A stretch of 64,000 nucleotides of DNA, from positions 2,542,001 through 2,606,000 of the forward strand of contig NZ_CP021780.1 in NCBI RefSeq assembly GCF_002192415.1, read 5' to 3'. A model generated the notes under the pieces. It did not search any database. It had not been told where the DNA came from and was given only the letters and a program-made list of their open reading frames with translations. Source of the DNA: Paenibacillus donghaensis (GTDB lineage Bacteria > Bacillota > Bacilli > Paenibacillales > Paenibacillaceae). The translations under genes and the position numbers were made by a program. Shown piece by piece: positions 17,994-25,741 of this stretch. Position 1 is the stretch's first letter. Each line of letters opens with the position of its first letter.

Positions 17994-18853
17994 AGATCGA
18001 AATCAACCATACGACCACCTACAGCTACCCGTCACCCGTTACGGACAGTGTCAATGAGATCCGCCTGACGCCGCGCACCAATTATCGGCAATCCTGCTAC
18101 CATCATGAGGTTGAGGTGTCACCGCCCGCTAATCTGCTGACCTATGAGGATTTCTTCGGCAACCGGGTCCATGCGTATTCGGTCAATAAGCCACACACCG
18201 AAATGGTGATCCGCACCAAAGCTACCGTGGTCACAGTCGACAAGGCGCAAGGGGCAGATCTACCCTGTATCCCGCTGGCAGAGCAGGTGAAGCTGCTGAA
18301 TGATGAGGCCTTCCAGAACCGGTATGTGGAATTTATCCTGCCTACCCGTTACACGGAGGTCACACCGGAGCTGGTGGAGTTTGCGTCACAGCATCCTTTT
18401 GACGAAGCCGAGGATATGTATGAATGGATCAAGAAGCTGTCCTCGACCATCTACGAGCAGTTTACCTATGACCCGGAAGCTACCAGCGTCAACACTACCG
18501 TCAAAAAAGCACTGAAGCTTAAACGCGGGGTCTGCCAGGATTATGCCCATCTGATGATCGCCGTCTGCCGCAGTGTCGGTCTGCCTTCCAGATACGTCAG
18601 CGGCTACCACTTTGTCGGTGATTTGCAGGGCGGCAATGCCAATTTCGAGCAGGCCTCGCATGCCTGGGTGGAGACGCATATTCCGGGCACCGGCTGGCTG
18701 GGCTTCGATCCCACGAACAATGTGGAGGTAAGCTGGCGTTATATCAAGCTGGGCCATGGCCGGGATTATAAGGATATTGTTCCGGTAAAAGGGGTCTACC
18801 GCGGCGCTGCGGGCACACTGACCGTAAATGTCGATGTGCGCCAGCTGGGTTAA
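17990..18853 (+). CDS. Transglutaminase-like cysteine protease/amidase
   Basis: The 287-aa protein has the N-terminal beta domain typical of bacterial transglutaminase-core proteins (HTTTYSYPSPVTDSVNEIRL), followed by the papain-like core. The catalytic Cys is in GVCQDYAHLM, the His in ASHAWVETHIPG and the Asp in GFDPTNN. No signal peptide, so it should act in the cytoplasm. ATG at 17990 overlaps the alpha-E stop codon (ATGA). In this partnership it may cut or rearrange the amide bond made by the ATP-grasp enzyme; that is inference from conserved gene order. Confidence 0.92.
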   Translation: MKIEINHTTTYSYPSPVTDSVNEIRLTPRTNYRQSCYHHEVEVSPPANLLTYEDFFGNRVHAYSVNKPHTEMVIRTKATVVTVDKAQGADLPCIPLAEQVKLLNDEAFQNRYVEFILPTRYTEVTPELVEFASQHPFDEAEDMYEWIKKLSSTIYEQFTYDPEATSVNTTVKKALKLKRGVCQDYAHLMIAVCRSVGLPSRYVSGYHFVGDLQGGNANFEQASHAWVETHIPGTGWLGFDPTNNVEVSWRYIKLGHGRDYKDIVPVKGVYRGAAGTLTVNVDVRQLG

Positions 18854-18912
18854 CTGGATCAACTTCTGCCTGGGCAGCAGCACTTTGCTCAGGCAGTAAC
18901 GCTGCTTGGTAT

Positions 18913-18949
18913 GTGCAAGTTGCACTGAAGTTGTGCAATTTTGGCACAA
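18913..18949. promoter_or_regulatory. Paired palindromes upstream of SDR gene
   Basis: Two dyads lie next to each other: GTGCAAGTTGCAC (13 bp, perfect around a central G) at 18913-18925 and TTGTGC-N7-GCACAA at 18931-18949. They precede a TATAAA-like -10 and the SDR start by roughly 80-115 bp, which fits an operator. The regulator is unknown. Confidence 0.4.
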
Positions 18950-19029
18950 ACTGATTATAAAACAGGCCCTTTTGGGTAATCTTGAAACAGAGCCATTAGA
19001 ATGGACGATGTGGAAGGAGAGATTACATA

Positions 19030-19839
19030 ATGAGCCTAAACACAGCCAAGAAGCAGCGTTTTGTTGGAAAAACAGCCATTATCACAGGTGCAGGCTCAGG
19101 AATTGGCCGCGCGACAGCCATTCAAATGGCCCGCGAAGGTGCCAATGTAGCTCTGTTCGACCTTGTAAATGAACGTACCAGCGTTCTGGCGCAGAAGCTG
19201 AATAAGCTGCGTAAGGATTGTGCGCTGGCCATAGATGTGGATACATCGGATGCCGAGCGGATGGAAGAGGCGGTCCGCAGGACAGTTGAGGTGTTTGGCG
19301 GTGTGGATATTGTGTTCGCTAATGCCGGAATCAATGGTGCTGTAGGCCCGATCGAGGAGCTGACGCTGGCGGATTGGGAACGCACGATGTCGGTCAATCT
19401 GACCGGAACGTTCCTGACCTTGAAGTATACGATTCCACATATGAAGGACAAAGGCAAAGGCAGCATTATTATCACCAGCTCGATCAACGGCAACAGCCGG
19501 TTCGCCAGCTTCGGCTGGTCGCCTTACAGCACAACCAAGGCCGGACAGGTGGCTTTTGCCAAGATGGCTGCACTGGAGCTGGCCAAATTCAAAATCCGGG
19601 TTAATGTAATTTGTCCGGGCGCCATTTCCACCAACATTGATGAAACGACGGAGTTTAACGAGGATGTGGATTCGATTGTAATCCCGATTGAATTCCCGGA
19701 GGGTGCGCAGCCGCTGGCAGACGGTCCGGGTAAGCCGGACAATGTGGCCGAGCTGGTATCCTTCCTCGCTTCCGATGAGTCGATTCATATTACCGGAGCA
19801 CAGATTACGATTGACGGAGCGGAATCGCTTCTGTCTTAA
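19030..19839 (+). CDS. Short-chain dehydrogenase/reductase
   Basis: The 269-aa protein is a classical SDR: TGAGSGIGRATA cofactor loop, NAGINGAVGPIEEL, catalytic Ser in ITSSINGNS, and the YSTTK pair, with the C-terminal GAQITIDGAESLLS. An acidic residue after beta2 (ALFDLV) suggests NAD rather than NADP. The substrate is not readable. ATG at 19030 follows GGAGAG. It stands alone between the transglutaminase operon and a terminator, so it is probably monocistronic, perhaps under the paired palindromes upstream. Confidence 0.88.
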   Translation: MSLNTAKKQRFVGKTAIITGAGSGIGRATAIQMAREGANVALFDLVNERTSVLAQKLNKLRKDCALAIDVDTSDAERMEEAVRRTVEVFGGVDIVFANAGINGAVGPIEELTLADWERTMSVNLTGTFLTLKYTIPHMKDKGKGSIIITSSINGNSRFASFGWSPYSTTKAGQVAFAKMAALELAKFKIRVNVICPGAISTNIDETTEFNEDVDSIVIPIEFPEGAQPLADGPGKPDNVAELVSFLASDESIHITGAQITIDGAESLLS

Positions 19840-19868
19840 GCTGAGCAGAATAGAGCCGTTGGAACAAG

Positions 19869-19914
19869 ACCACCGCTTCTGATGATCTTAGAGATCGAAG
19901 GAGCGGTGGTTTTT
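19869..19914 (+). terminator. Terminator after SDR gene
   Basis: ACCACCGCTTC pairs with GGAGCGGTGGT (one imperfect position) and is followed by TTTTT. Confidence 0.85.
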
Positions 19915-19930
19915 GCTGCGAGGTTGAAGT

Positions 19931-20095
19931 GAAGCGCAGCTCAGTGGCTACAATGCCTGTTTCTTTTGCCTGGGCATCTCTTCGGTGGGCGTCAAGGAGG
20001 AAGAATATAGGCGGCTCACCTATGACCTTACCCTGCACATGGGCGAGGTACTCGCCAGGCTAAATCCGGAGCTTGTCTTCTGCTACGTGCAATGA
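19931..20095 (+). pseudogene. Fragment of a small NAD-dependent epimerase-like gene
   Basis: Without any start codon, this frame reads EAQLSGYNACFFCLGISSVG and then YRRLTYDLTLHMGEVLARLN-P before TGA. The segment resembles the central part of short Rossmann-fold epimerase-like proteins in which a CLG motif is followed by a TYDLT helix and a strand. Both the nucleotide-binding N-terminus and the C-terminus are missing. It sits 17 bp after a terminator. Clear protein-like composition but no intact gene; a deletion relic. Confidence 0.55.
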
Positions 20096-20270
20096 TTCAC
20101 AGTGTGAACGTAGGAGAGAATAAGCGGATACTGGACAACCGCGAAATTTCGCTTTTAGCACAAAGGAATAATTGATAAATAACCAAACAAATAATTATAT
20201 TGTATTGATTATAAGCAAACGTAATGGTAATATGTTTATATAAATAGCGAAAGATTGGGTGAGGATTGAG

Positions 20271-21056
20271 ATGGCGGGCAATGAAGCTCTGGGCATATCG
20301 GAGAAATTCTGGAATGCAACGATCGAGGAACTGAAGAATGGATACAAAGTTGAGCAGCGTGGGCGCAGGGAATACCAGGTGTGTCTGATCTGTGGGGAGG
20401 ATTTCGAGCAGGGGGTCATTTACAAGCTGGGCAGCACCTATTATGATGCCCGCAAATATGCGGCTATCCATGTGGAGCAGGAGCACGGCTCGATGTTTGA
20501 CTGGCTGCTGGCCCTGGACAAGAAGCTGACCGGACTGACCGAGCTGCAAAAAGGGCTGCTGCAGGCCTTCCGCCAAAGTCTGAGCGATGCGGACGCTGCC
20601 AAGGAGCTGGGAATCGGCACGACCTCAACGGTGAGGAATCACCGGTTCACCTTGCGCGAGAAGGCCAAACAGGCCAAGCTGTTTCTGGCAGTTATGGAGC
20701 TGGCGGAGGAGCATCCAGGGGGCGCATCCCCTTTTGTAAGCATTCCCCGTTCGGCGAAGATGCTGGATGACCGGTTTGCGATAACCGAGGAAGAGAATGA
20801 GGAAATTCTCAAAGCGTATTTCAAGCAGGGACCGGAGGGCCCGCTGGCTGAATTTCCCAAGAAACAGAAACGCAAGGCCGCCATCCTGCGGCAGCTGATC
20901 AAGCGGTTCGAAACCGGACGCGAATACAAGGAGCAGGAGATCAACGAGATCCTGGCCGCTGCCCATGCAGATTACGTAACGCTACGGCGTTATTTAATCG
21001 ACTACGGGTTGCTGGAAAGAGAAGAGAATGGAAGTTTTTATTGGGTGAAATTATAA
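20271..21056 (+). CDS. DUF2087 HTH protein
   Basis: The 261-aa protein has a possible metal site near its N-terminus (CLICGEDFEQG), a LuxR-like helix-turn-helix in the middle (LSDADAAKELGIGTTSTVRN) and a C-terminal DUF2087 domain (FPKKQKRKAAILRQLIKRF, then VTLRRYLIDYGLLERE and SFYW). DUF2087 domains accompany DNA-binding regulators. The frame opens at a GTG (20259), but the ATG at 20271 with GGTGAGG six nt upstream is the better start. A GIY-YIG gene follows after 29 bp in the same direction and is probably co-transcribed. Confidence 0.82.
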   Translation: MAGNEALGISEKFWNATIEELKNGYKVEQRGRREYQVCLICGEDFEQGVIYKLGSTYYDARKYAAIHVEQEHGSMFDWLLALDKKLTGLTELQKGLLQAFRQSLSDADAAKELGIGTTSTVRNHRFTLREKAKQAKLFLAVMELAEEHPGGASPFVSIPRSAKMLDDRFAITEEENEEILKAYFKQGPEGPLAEFPKKQKRKAAILRQLIKRFETGREYKEQEINEILAAAHADYVTLRRYLIDYGLLEREENGSFYWVKL

Positions 21057-21085
21057 ATTAATCAGTCAGGAGCGGACACAAAAAC

Positions 21086-21484
21086 ATGGATAAAGCAAGA
21101 CGTAAAGAAATCGCCAATCAATATACGCACACCCACCGGGCTATGGGGGTGTACCGTATTGTTCACACGGACAGCGGCAAATCGATGGTAGGAAGCAGCC
21201 TGAATCTGGAAGGGGTATGGAACAAGCATAAGTTTATGCTTGATATTGATAAGCATACCAACAAGGAGCTGGCTGCCGATTGGAAGCAGTATGGTGAAGA
21301 AGCTTTTCGCTTCGAGATCCTGGAGCAGCTTAAGCCGGAGGAAGAATACGTGACGGATGTCGCCGAGCTGGCTAAATACCGCAAGCGTCTGCCTGAGCTG
21401 GAGCAGAAGTGGATGGATCAGCTGGCACCTTATGGAGAGAACGGGTATCATCAGTTGAAGCAGGACAGTGAGAGCTTGAAGTAG
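21086..21484 (+). CDS. GIY-YIG nuclease-like protein
   Basis: The 132-aa protein resembles small GIY-YIG family members: GVYRIVHTDSGKSMVGSSLN corresponds to the GIY...YIG strand pair with substitutions (GVY and MVG), followed by W-KHK and a conserved Glu-containing helix (FRFEILEQL). The degenerate motif and the lack of a clear catalytic Arg suggest it may not be an active nuclease. It lies 29 bp after the DUF2087 gene. Function unknown; the pair may act together in regulation. Confidence 0.7.
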   Translation: MDKARRKEIANQYTHTHRAMGVYRIVHTDSGKSMVGSSLNLEGVWNKHKFMLDIDKHTNKELAADWKQYGEEAFRFEILEQLKPEEEYVTDVAELAKYRKRLPELEQKWMDQLAPYGENGYHQLKQDSESLK

Positions 21485-21531
21485 GACATTAGATAGGCAG
21501 GACAATGAGAGACTCAGGTTAGGCAGGATAA

Positions 21532-21681
21532 CCGGCAAGGGAACAGCTAGAGCTGCAGTCCAGGCTTTCGCTCAAACGGCTGCGCCTGCAGGAGCTGCTG
21601 CGCCAGCGGGGATTGGACAGCAGCATGGTGTATACGGAGTACAGCGCAGAGATTCACCGTCGGCTCGCCGGGGAAGAGTGA
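21532..21681 (+). pseudogene. Unrecognised gene fragment
   Basis: An open frame without a proper start codon encodes an Arg/Leu-rich helix (LSLKRLRLQELLRQRGLDS) followed by SMVYTEYSAEIHRRL and a stop. It looks like the C-terminal end of a real small protein rather than random sequence, but I cannot name the family. It lies just upstream of a dispersed hairpin repeat, which may be linked to the loss of the rest. Confidence 0.35.
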
Positions 21682-21731
21682 GCCTTGGCGGGGTTTTGTC
21701 GAGCTTAGAAGGTTGTGCTGGAACGTTGGGA

Positions 21732-21921
21732 GTAAATAGGTGCAAAAGTGCAACTAATTTCAGTTAGATCACCCATCAGCGGGCGAATAAGTGCGATTCT
21801 GCAACTAATATCCAGTAAATCATCCCTGAAACGCGTAGAATGACAAATTAGATGCCTTTTTGCACTTATTTCCTCCAAAAAGAAAGAAATCGGCAAATTA
21901 GATGCATTAACGCAACTAATT
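21732..21921 (+). repeat. Four-hairpin dispersed repeat, copy 1
   Basis: Four ~27-nt units with dyad symmetry around TGC...GCA occur at 21732-21760, 21784-21810, 21845-21871 and 21893-21921, flanked by A/T stretches (pattern A-ATTAG-TGC-N6-GCA-CTTATT). The arrangement, spacing and sequence match copies at 49761-49948 and, inverted, at 54040-54210. Non-coding. A decayed terminal repeat (AAGAAGTAACTA) may be present just to the right at 21946-21957. Confidence 0.75.
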
Positions 21922-22113
21922 AGATGTTCCTATCCTAACGAAGCTTAAGAAGTAACTACAATCGCAGATTTCTGCCTGATGGTAGAAGATTAAGCTACAT
22001 GTAGTTGGGTTTCGCAGCGACATGTTCTGAACGTTGGCAATGGCGCCCATTCGGTATGCAGGCTTGGATTTAGGCAGAGGACTGAGCGGTGCGCAGACTT
22101 GATCTTTCCCGAG

Positions 22114-22160
22114 CTATCGCCCATGATTACAGAGGATACTAACTGATGATGGAGCGATAG
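22114..22160 (+). promoter_or_regulatory. Hairpin sequestering the hrpB ribosome-binding site
   Basis: CTATCGC-CCATGAT (22114-22127) is nearly complementary to ATGATGG-A-GCGATAG (22146-22160), giving about 13 pairs around an 18-nt loop. The 3' arm contains GGAG, the only Shine-Dalgarno candidate for the ATG at 22162, and ends one base before the start codon. The structure should hide the ribosome-binding site, implying translational control or at least low expression. Confidence 0.55.
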
Positions 22161-22161
22161 A

Positions 22162-24648
22162 ATGAATACTCTTCCTATTAATAAGGTTATACCTGAACTT
22201 AAGGATATACTTGCGGCCTCTACAGCAGCGGTGCTGATTGCTGAGCCGGGTGCAGGCAAAACGACTGGAGTTCCGCCGGCTCTTCTGGATGAGCCATGGC
22301 TGAGCGGGCAGAAAATCCTGATGCTGGAACCGCGCAGGCTGGCTGCCCGCTCTGCTGCTTCTTATATGGCGAGGCTGTACGGAGAACCGGTAGGGCAAAC
22401 GGTTGGCTACCGCATGCGGATGGATACGAAGGTTAGCAGACATACACGGATTGAAGTAGTCACAGAGGGTGTGCTCACCCGGATGCTGCAGCAGGACCCT
22501 TCTTTGGAGGGAGTGGGACTGCTGATTTTTGATGAGTTCCATGAACGCAGCCTGCATGCCGACCTGGGTCTGGCGCTGGCACTGGAGGCGCAGTCGGTGC
22601 TGCGCGAGGAACTTCGGATTCTGGTTATGTCGGCTACGCTTGACGGTGAACGGGTATCGGCTCTGCTTGGAGGCGTGCCGGTTGTGAATTGCCCTGGCCG
22701 GATATATCCGGTGGAGACGATCTATGCCCCGGCGGCCGCACTGCCTGTGGAGAAGGCGGCTGCGGGGGCAGTTCAGCGGGCGCTGGTAGAACAGCCGGGG
22801 GATATTTTGGTTTTTTTGCCGGGGGAACGGGAGATCCGCCGCACCGAAAGTGAGCTGAGGCACAGCAGCTTGGCTTCCGGGGTGGTGATAACCCCGCTCT
22901 ACGGCCAGCTGCCGCAGGCTGAGCAGGACGCCGCAGTGGCAGCAGCGGTACCTGGCAGACGGAAGGTGGTGCTTGCCACCTCGATTGCCGAGACCAGCCT
23001 GACGATCGAAGGCGTCCGGACCGTCATTGACACCGGTCTGCGGCGGACCCAGGTCTTCTCGCCGCGCACCGGCATGCCGAGCCTGACCACCGTCCCGGTG
23101 TCACGGGCCTCGGCGGACCAGCGGCAGGGCCGTGCCGGCCGAACGGCTCCGGGCGTGTGCTACCGGCTGTGGAGCCGTGAGGAGCACGGCCGGCTGCCGG
23201 AGAACACAGCGCCGGAGATCCTGGAGGCCGACCTGGCCCAGCTCGCGCTGGAGCTGGCGCTCTGGGGCGTGCCGGAGCCGTCCGCGCTGCCATGGCTGGA
23301 CGCGCCGCCCGCCGCGCCTTACGCGCAGGCGACCGCGCTGCTGCGCCAGCTCGGCGCGCTGGACGCCGGCGGCGCGATCACGCCGCACGGCCGCAGCATG
23401 GCCGCGCTCGGCGCGCACCCGCGCATCGCGCACATGCTGCTGCGCGCGGCAGCGCTGGGAGCAGCGCCGCTCGCCTGCCGGCTGGCGGCGCTGCTCCAGG
23501 AGCGGGACCTCTTCAAGGGTCCCGCGGCCGCAGACAGCGACATCACGCTCCGCGTGGAGGCGCTGCTGCGGTTTGAGCGCTCCGCCGACGCGGGCGGAGC
23601 GGAAGCTGCGGCTCTGCGCGCGGTGGTGCGCGAGAGCCGCAATTACCTGGCGCAGCTGAAGGCAGCGCCGGAGGGGCCGACAGGCAGCAGCGGATGCGGG
23701 CTGCTGCTGTCGTTCGCCTACCCCGACCGGATCGGACAGAAACGCGGCGAAGGCGCGTTTCTGCTGTCCGGCGGGCGGGGGGCGGCGCTGCAGCCAGGCC
23801 AGCCGCTGGCGCGTTCGGCCTATATCGTGGCCGCCGCCGTGGACGACCGGGCGACGCAGGGCAGAATTCTGCTGGCTGCGGAACTGGCCGAGGAAGAGCT
23901 GCTGAAGCACCACGCCGATCGTCTGGCCGAACAGCCTGAGGTCTACTGGGATGCCGGTAGCGGGAGCGTCAAGAAACGGCGGCGGACCCTGCTGGGTGTG
24001 CTTGTCCTGAAGGAAACGACTCATGAGCAGCCCACACCGGAGGAGACCGAGACGCTGCTGCTGTCTGTGCTGGCCAGCCAAGGGCTGGAACTGCTGCCCT
24101 GGGACAAGCAATCGCAGCAGCTGCGCCAGCGGATGAGCTTCATGCACGCGTGGCAGGCCGATTGGCCGGATGTGTCGGATGAAGCGCTGGGCGCGTCCTT
24201 GGAGGCGTGGCTGAAGCCGTATATCCATGGTATGCGCAGTCTGCGTGATCTGAGCCGGGTACCCTTGCCCCGTGCGCTTGAAGGACTGCTGGATTGGAAG
24301 CAGCGTCAAGCGCTGGACCAGGAAGCACCTACCCATATCACAGTGCCCAGCGGCACCCGTGTCGCTGTGGATTACAGCAATCCACTGGCGCCCGCGCTTG
24401 CAGTAAGGCTCCAGGAAATGTTCGGCCAGCTGGATACGCCTAGGATTGGAGGCGGCAAGGTGCCGATTGTGCTGCATCTGCTGTCTCCGGCCAGACGTCC
24501 GGTTCAGGTGACCGCTGATCTGGGGAGCTTCTGGCGATCCACCTATTTTGAGGTCAAAAAAGATCTCAAAGGCCGTTACCCCAAACATTATTGGCCGGAT
24601 GATCCGCTGCAGGCAGACCCGACCAGCCGTGTGCGTCCGCGCAAATAA
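22162..24648 (+). CDS. hrpB: ATP-dependent helicase HrpB (DEAH/RHA family)
   Basis: HrpB is a DExH-box RNA-helicase-like ATPase of uncertain cellular role. The 828-aa protein shows motif I EPGAGKTTGVP, motif Ia EPRRLAAR, motif II as DEFHER, motif III SATLDGE, motif V TSIAETSLTIEG and motif VI QRQGRAGR, then helicase-associated domains and the HrpB C-terminal domain ending FEVKKDLKGRYPKHYWPDDP. Length and C-terminus match HrpB. The stretch 23100-23660 is far more GC-rich than its surroundings, which produces long false open frames on both strands. Its ribosome-binding site lies in a hairpin. Confidence 0.93.
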   Translation: MNTLPINKVIPELKDILAASTAAVLIAEPGAGKTTGVPPALLDEPWLSGQKILMLEPRRLAARSAASYMARLYGEPVGQTVGYRMRMDTKVSRHTRIEVVTEGVLTRMLQQDPSLEGVGLLIFDEFHERSLHADLGLALALEAQSVLREELRILVMSATLDGERVSALLGGVPVVNCPGRIYPVETIYAPAAALPVEKAAAGAVQRALVEQPGDILVFLPGEREIRRTESELRHSSLASGVVITPLYGQLPQAEQDAAVAAAVPGRRKVVLATSIAETSLTIEGVRTVIDTGLRRTQVFSPRTGMPSLTTVPVSRASADQRQGRAGRTAPGVCYRLWSREEHGRLPENTAPEILEADLAQLALELALWGVPEPSALPWLDAPPAAPYAQATALLRQLGALDAGGAITPHGRSMAALGAHPRIAHMLLRAAALGAAPLACRLAALLQERDLFKGPAAADSDITLRVEALLRFERSADAGGAEAAALRAVVRESRNYLAQLKAAPEGPTGSSGCGLLLSFAYPDRIGQKRGEGAFLLSGGRGAALQPGQPLARSAYIVAAAVDDRATQGRILLAAELAEEELLKHHADRLAEQPEVYWDAGSGSVKKRRRTLLGVLVLKETTHEQPTPEETETLLLSVLASQGLELLPWDKQSQQLRQRMSFMHAWQADWPDVSDEALGASLEAWLKPYIHGMRSLRDLSRVPLPRALEGLLDWKQRQALDQEAPTHITVPSGTRVAVDYSNPLAPALAVRLQEMFGQLDTPRIGGGKVPIVLHLLSPARRPVQVTADLGSFWRSTYFEVKKDLKGRYPKHYWPDDPLQADPTSRVRPRK

Positions 24649-24748
24649 ACCTAAAGAAGAAATAGAAGGTCACAGCTTCCTTTTGGAACGTTCCGGCCTT
24701 CCGGTAATTGTCTCTAACTGCTCTATTCGTGACTTCATTCCGGCAGGT

Positions 24749-24773
24749 GTTTGGTCTTCCGGATATGGGGTAA
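24749..24773 (+). promoter_or_regulatory. Sigma-B-like promoter of the stress protein gene
   Basis: GTTTGG-N13-GGGTAA resembles the general-stress sigma-B consensus (GTTTAA-N12-15-GGGTAT). It lies about 44 bp upstream of a gene for a protein of the general stress family, so element and gene agree. Whether this organism has sigma B cannot be seen here. Confidence 0.5.
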
Positions 24774-24816
24774 TAATGTAGCGTAGGCAAGAAAACAATT
24801 ACTAGGAGGGCTTCAA

Positions 24817-25362
24817 GTGACTAAAAAAATAGTAGGTATTTTCGATACGGAGCAAGAAGCAACCAGAGCAATTGAAGGATTGCAGAGCCAGGGTTTTCAC
24901 AATGATGAGATCTCTGTAGTGACACGCGACCGTAATGAATTGAACAGCATTTCTGAAGATACTGGCACGATGGCACCCGAGGGAGTGGCTACCGGAGCGG
25001 CAACAGGCGGGGTAATTGGCGGGGTTGCTGGACTGCTGGCAGGCATCGGAGCGCTCGCAATACCGGGGATCGGACCTATCCTGGCGGCCGGACCTATCGC
25101 AGCTACACTTACAGGTGCGGCAGTAGGCGCAGGTGCAGGCGGTTTGGTAGGCGGCTTGATTGGCCTGGGTATTCCGGAGGATGAAGCCAAGGAATACGAA
25201 GGGTATGTGGACAGCGGCAAGATTCTAGTGTTGGTTGATGACAACGGCCGGGACAAGGAAATTCACGATGTGTTCCGCAGCAACCGTTCGATCAACGCAT
25301 CCAGATATGACACGAGATATGCCAATGCAGATGCGGACCTCTATAACGGAAATAAATTGTAA
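24817..25362 (+). CDS. General stress protein, YflT/17M type with glycine zipper
   Basis: The 181-aa protein starts KKIVGIFDTEQEATRAIEGL, the N-terminal domain of the general-stress YflT family, and has a long Gly/Ala-rich hydrophobic middle (about residues 55-120, repeated GGVIGGVAG and GAGAGGLVGG) typical of glycine-zipper membrane-inserting segments, then an acidic C-terminal part. GTG start at 24817 behind AGGAGGG. Flanked by a sigma-B-like promoter and its own terminator, so monocistronic. The molecular role of the family is unclear. Confidence 0.85.
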   Translation: MTKKIVGIFDTEQEATRAIEGLQSQGFHNDEISVVTRDRNELNSISEDTGTMAPEGVATGAATGGVIGGVAGLLAGIGALAIPGIGPILAAGPIAATLTGAAVGAGAGGLVGGLIGLGIPEDEAKEYEGYVDSGKILVLVDDNGRDKEIHDVFRSNRSINASRYDTRYANADADLYNGNKL

Positions 25363-25401
25363 AAAAAACTTAGCTGCAGAGATGCGAATAAGCATAATCG
25401 C

Positions 25402-25443
25402 AAAAGCATTACTTCGGATAACAACTGGAGTAATGCTTTTTTT
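25402..25443 (+). terminator. Terminator after stress protein gene
   Basis: AAAAGCATTACT and AGTAATGCTTTT form a perfect 12-bp stem over a 15-nt loop, continued by T residues. Confidence 0.88.
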
Positions 25444-25554
25444 GTTGAGAGTAATTCTAAAAAGAAACCAGCTTTATTGGGCGAGAGCATTAATTACTGC
25501 TCCCAACAGCATCAACACAAACTATGAACATCTAAAGAACTAATTATAAAATAA

Positions 25555-25574
25555 CAACATATGAAAAATTCACA
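25555..25574. repeat. 20-bp repeat, copy 2
   Basis: Identical to 15208-15227. Here it lies about 170 bp upstream of the RTP-like gene, in the gap 25444-25741 that otherwise shows only a weak TATACT -10 near 25709. A binding site for the adjacent winged-helix protein is possible but unproven. Confidence 0.6.
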
Positions 25575-25741
25575 ATAGAAAACACAAAAATCCGTCCTCT
25601 CTAGAAACCTCGCAAATAACCAGCCAATCTTCCATTCTTCACCCTCACTGAAGGAAAAAGTGAAAGCTAATTACATTTCAGACTGTGAATCAAGCGAAAT
25701 AGTGATTATACTGGAGTTATTACGCGAAGGAGGTGACCCGG

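Noticed and set aside
21732..21921. CRISPR array as an explanation of the spaced repeat units
   Set aside because: Only four imperfect, mutually different units with irregular spacing, copied as a block elsewhere; no cas genes.
23101..24588. 495-codon minus-strand frame opposite hrpB (and Arg/Ala-rich plus-strand frames at 23132 and 23292)
   Set aside because: The local GC peak removes stop codons from several frames. Translations are Arg/Gln/Ala-rich; the hrpB helicase motifs are continuous in the called frame.
25444..25741. Ter site for the RTP homologue
   Set aside because: No sequence like the B. subtilis CTATGTAC core seen in the gap upstream of the gene.
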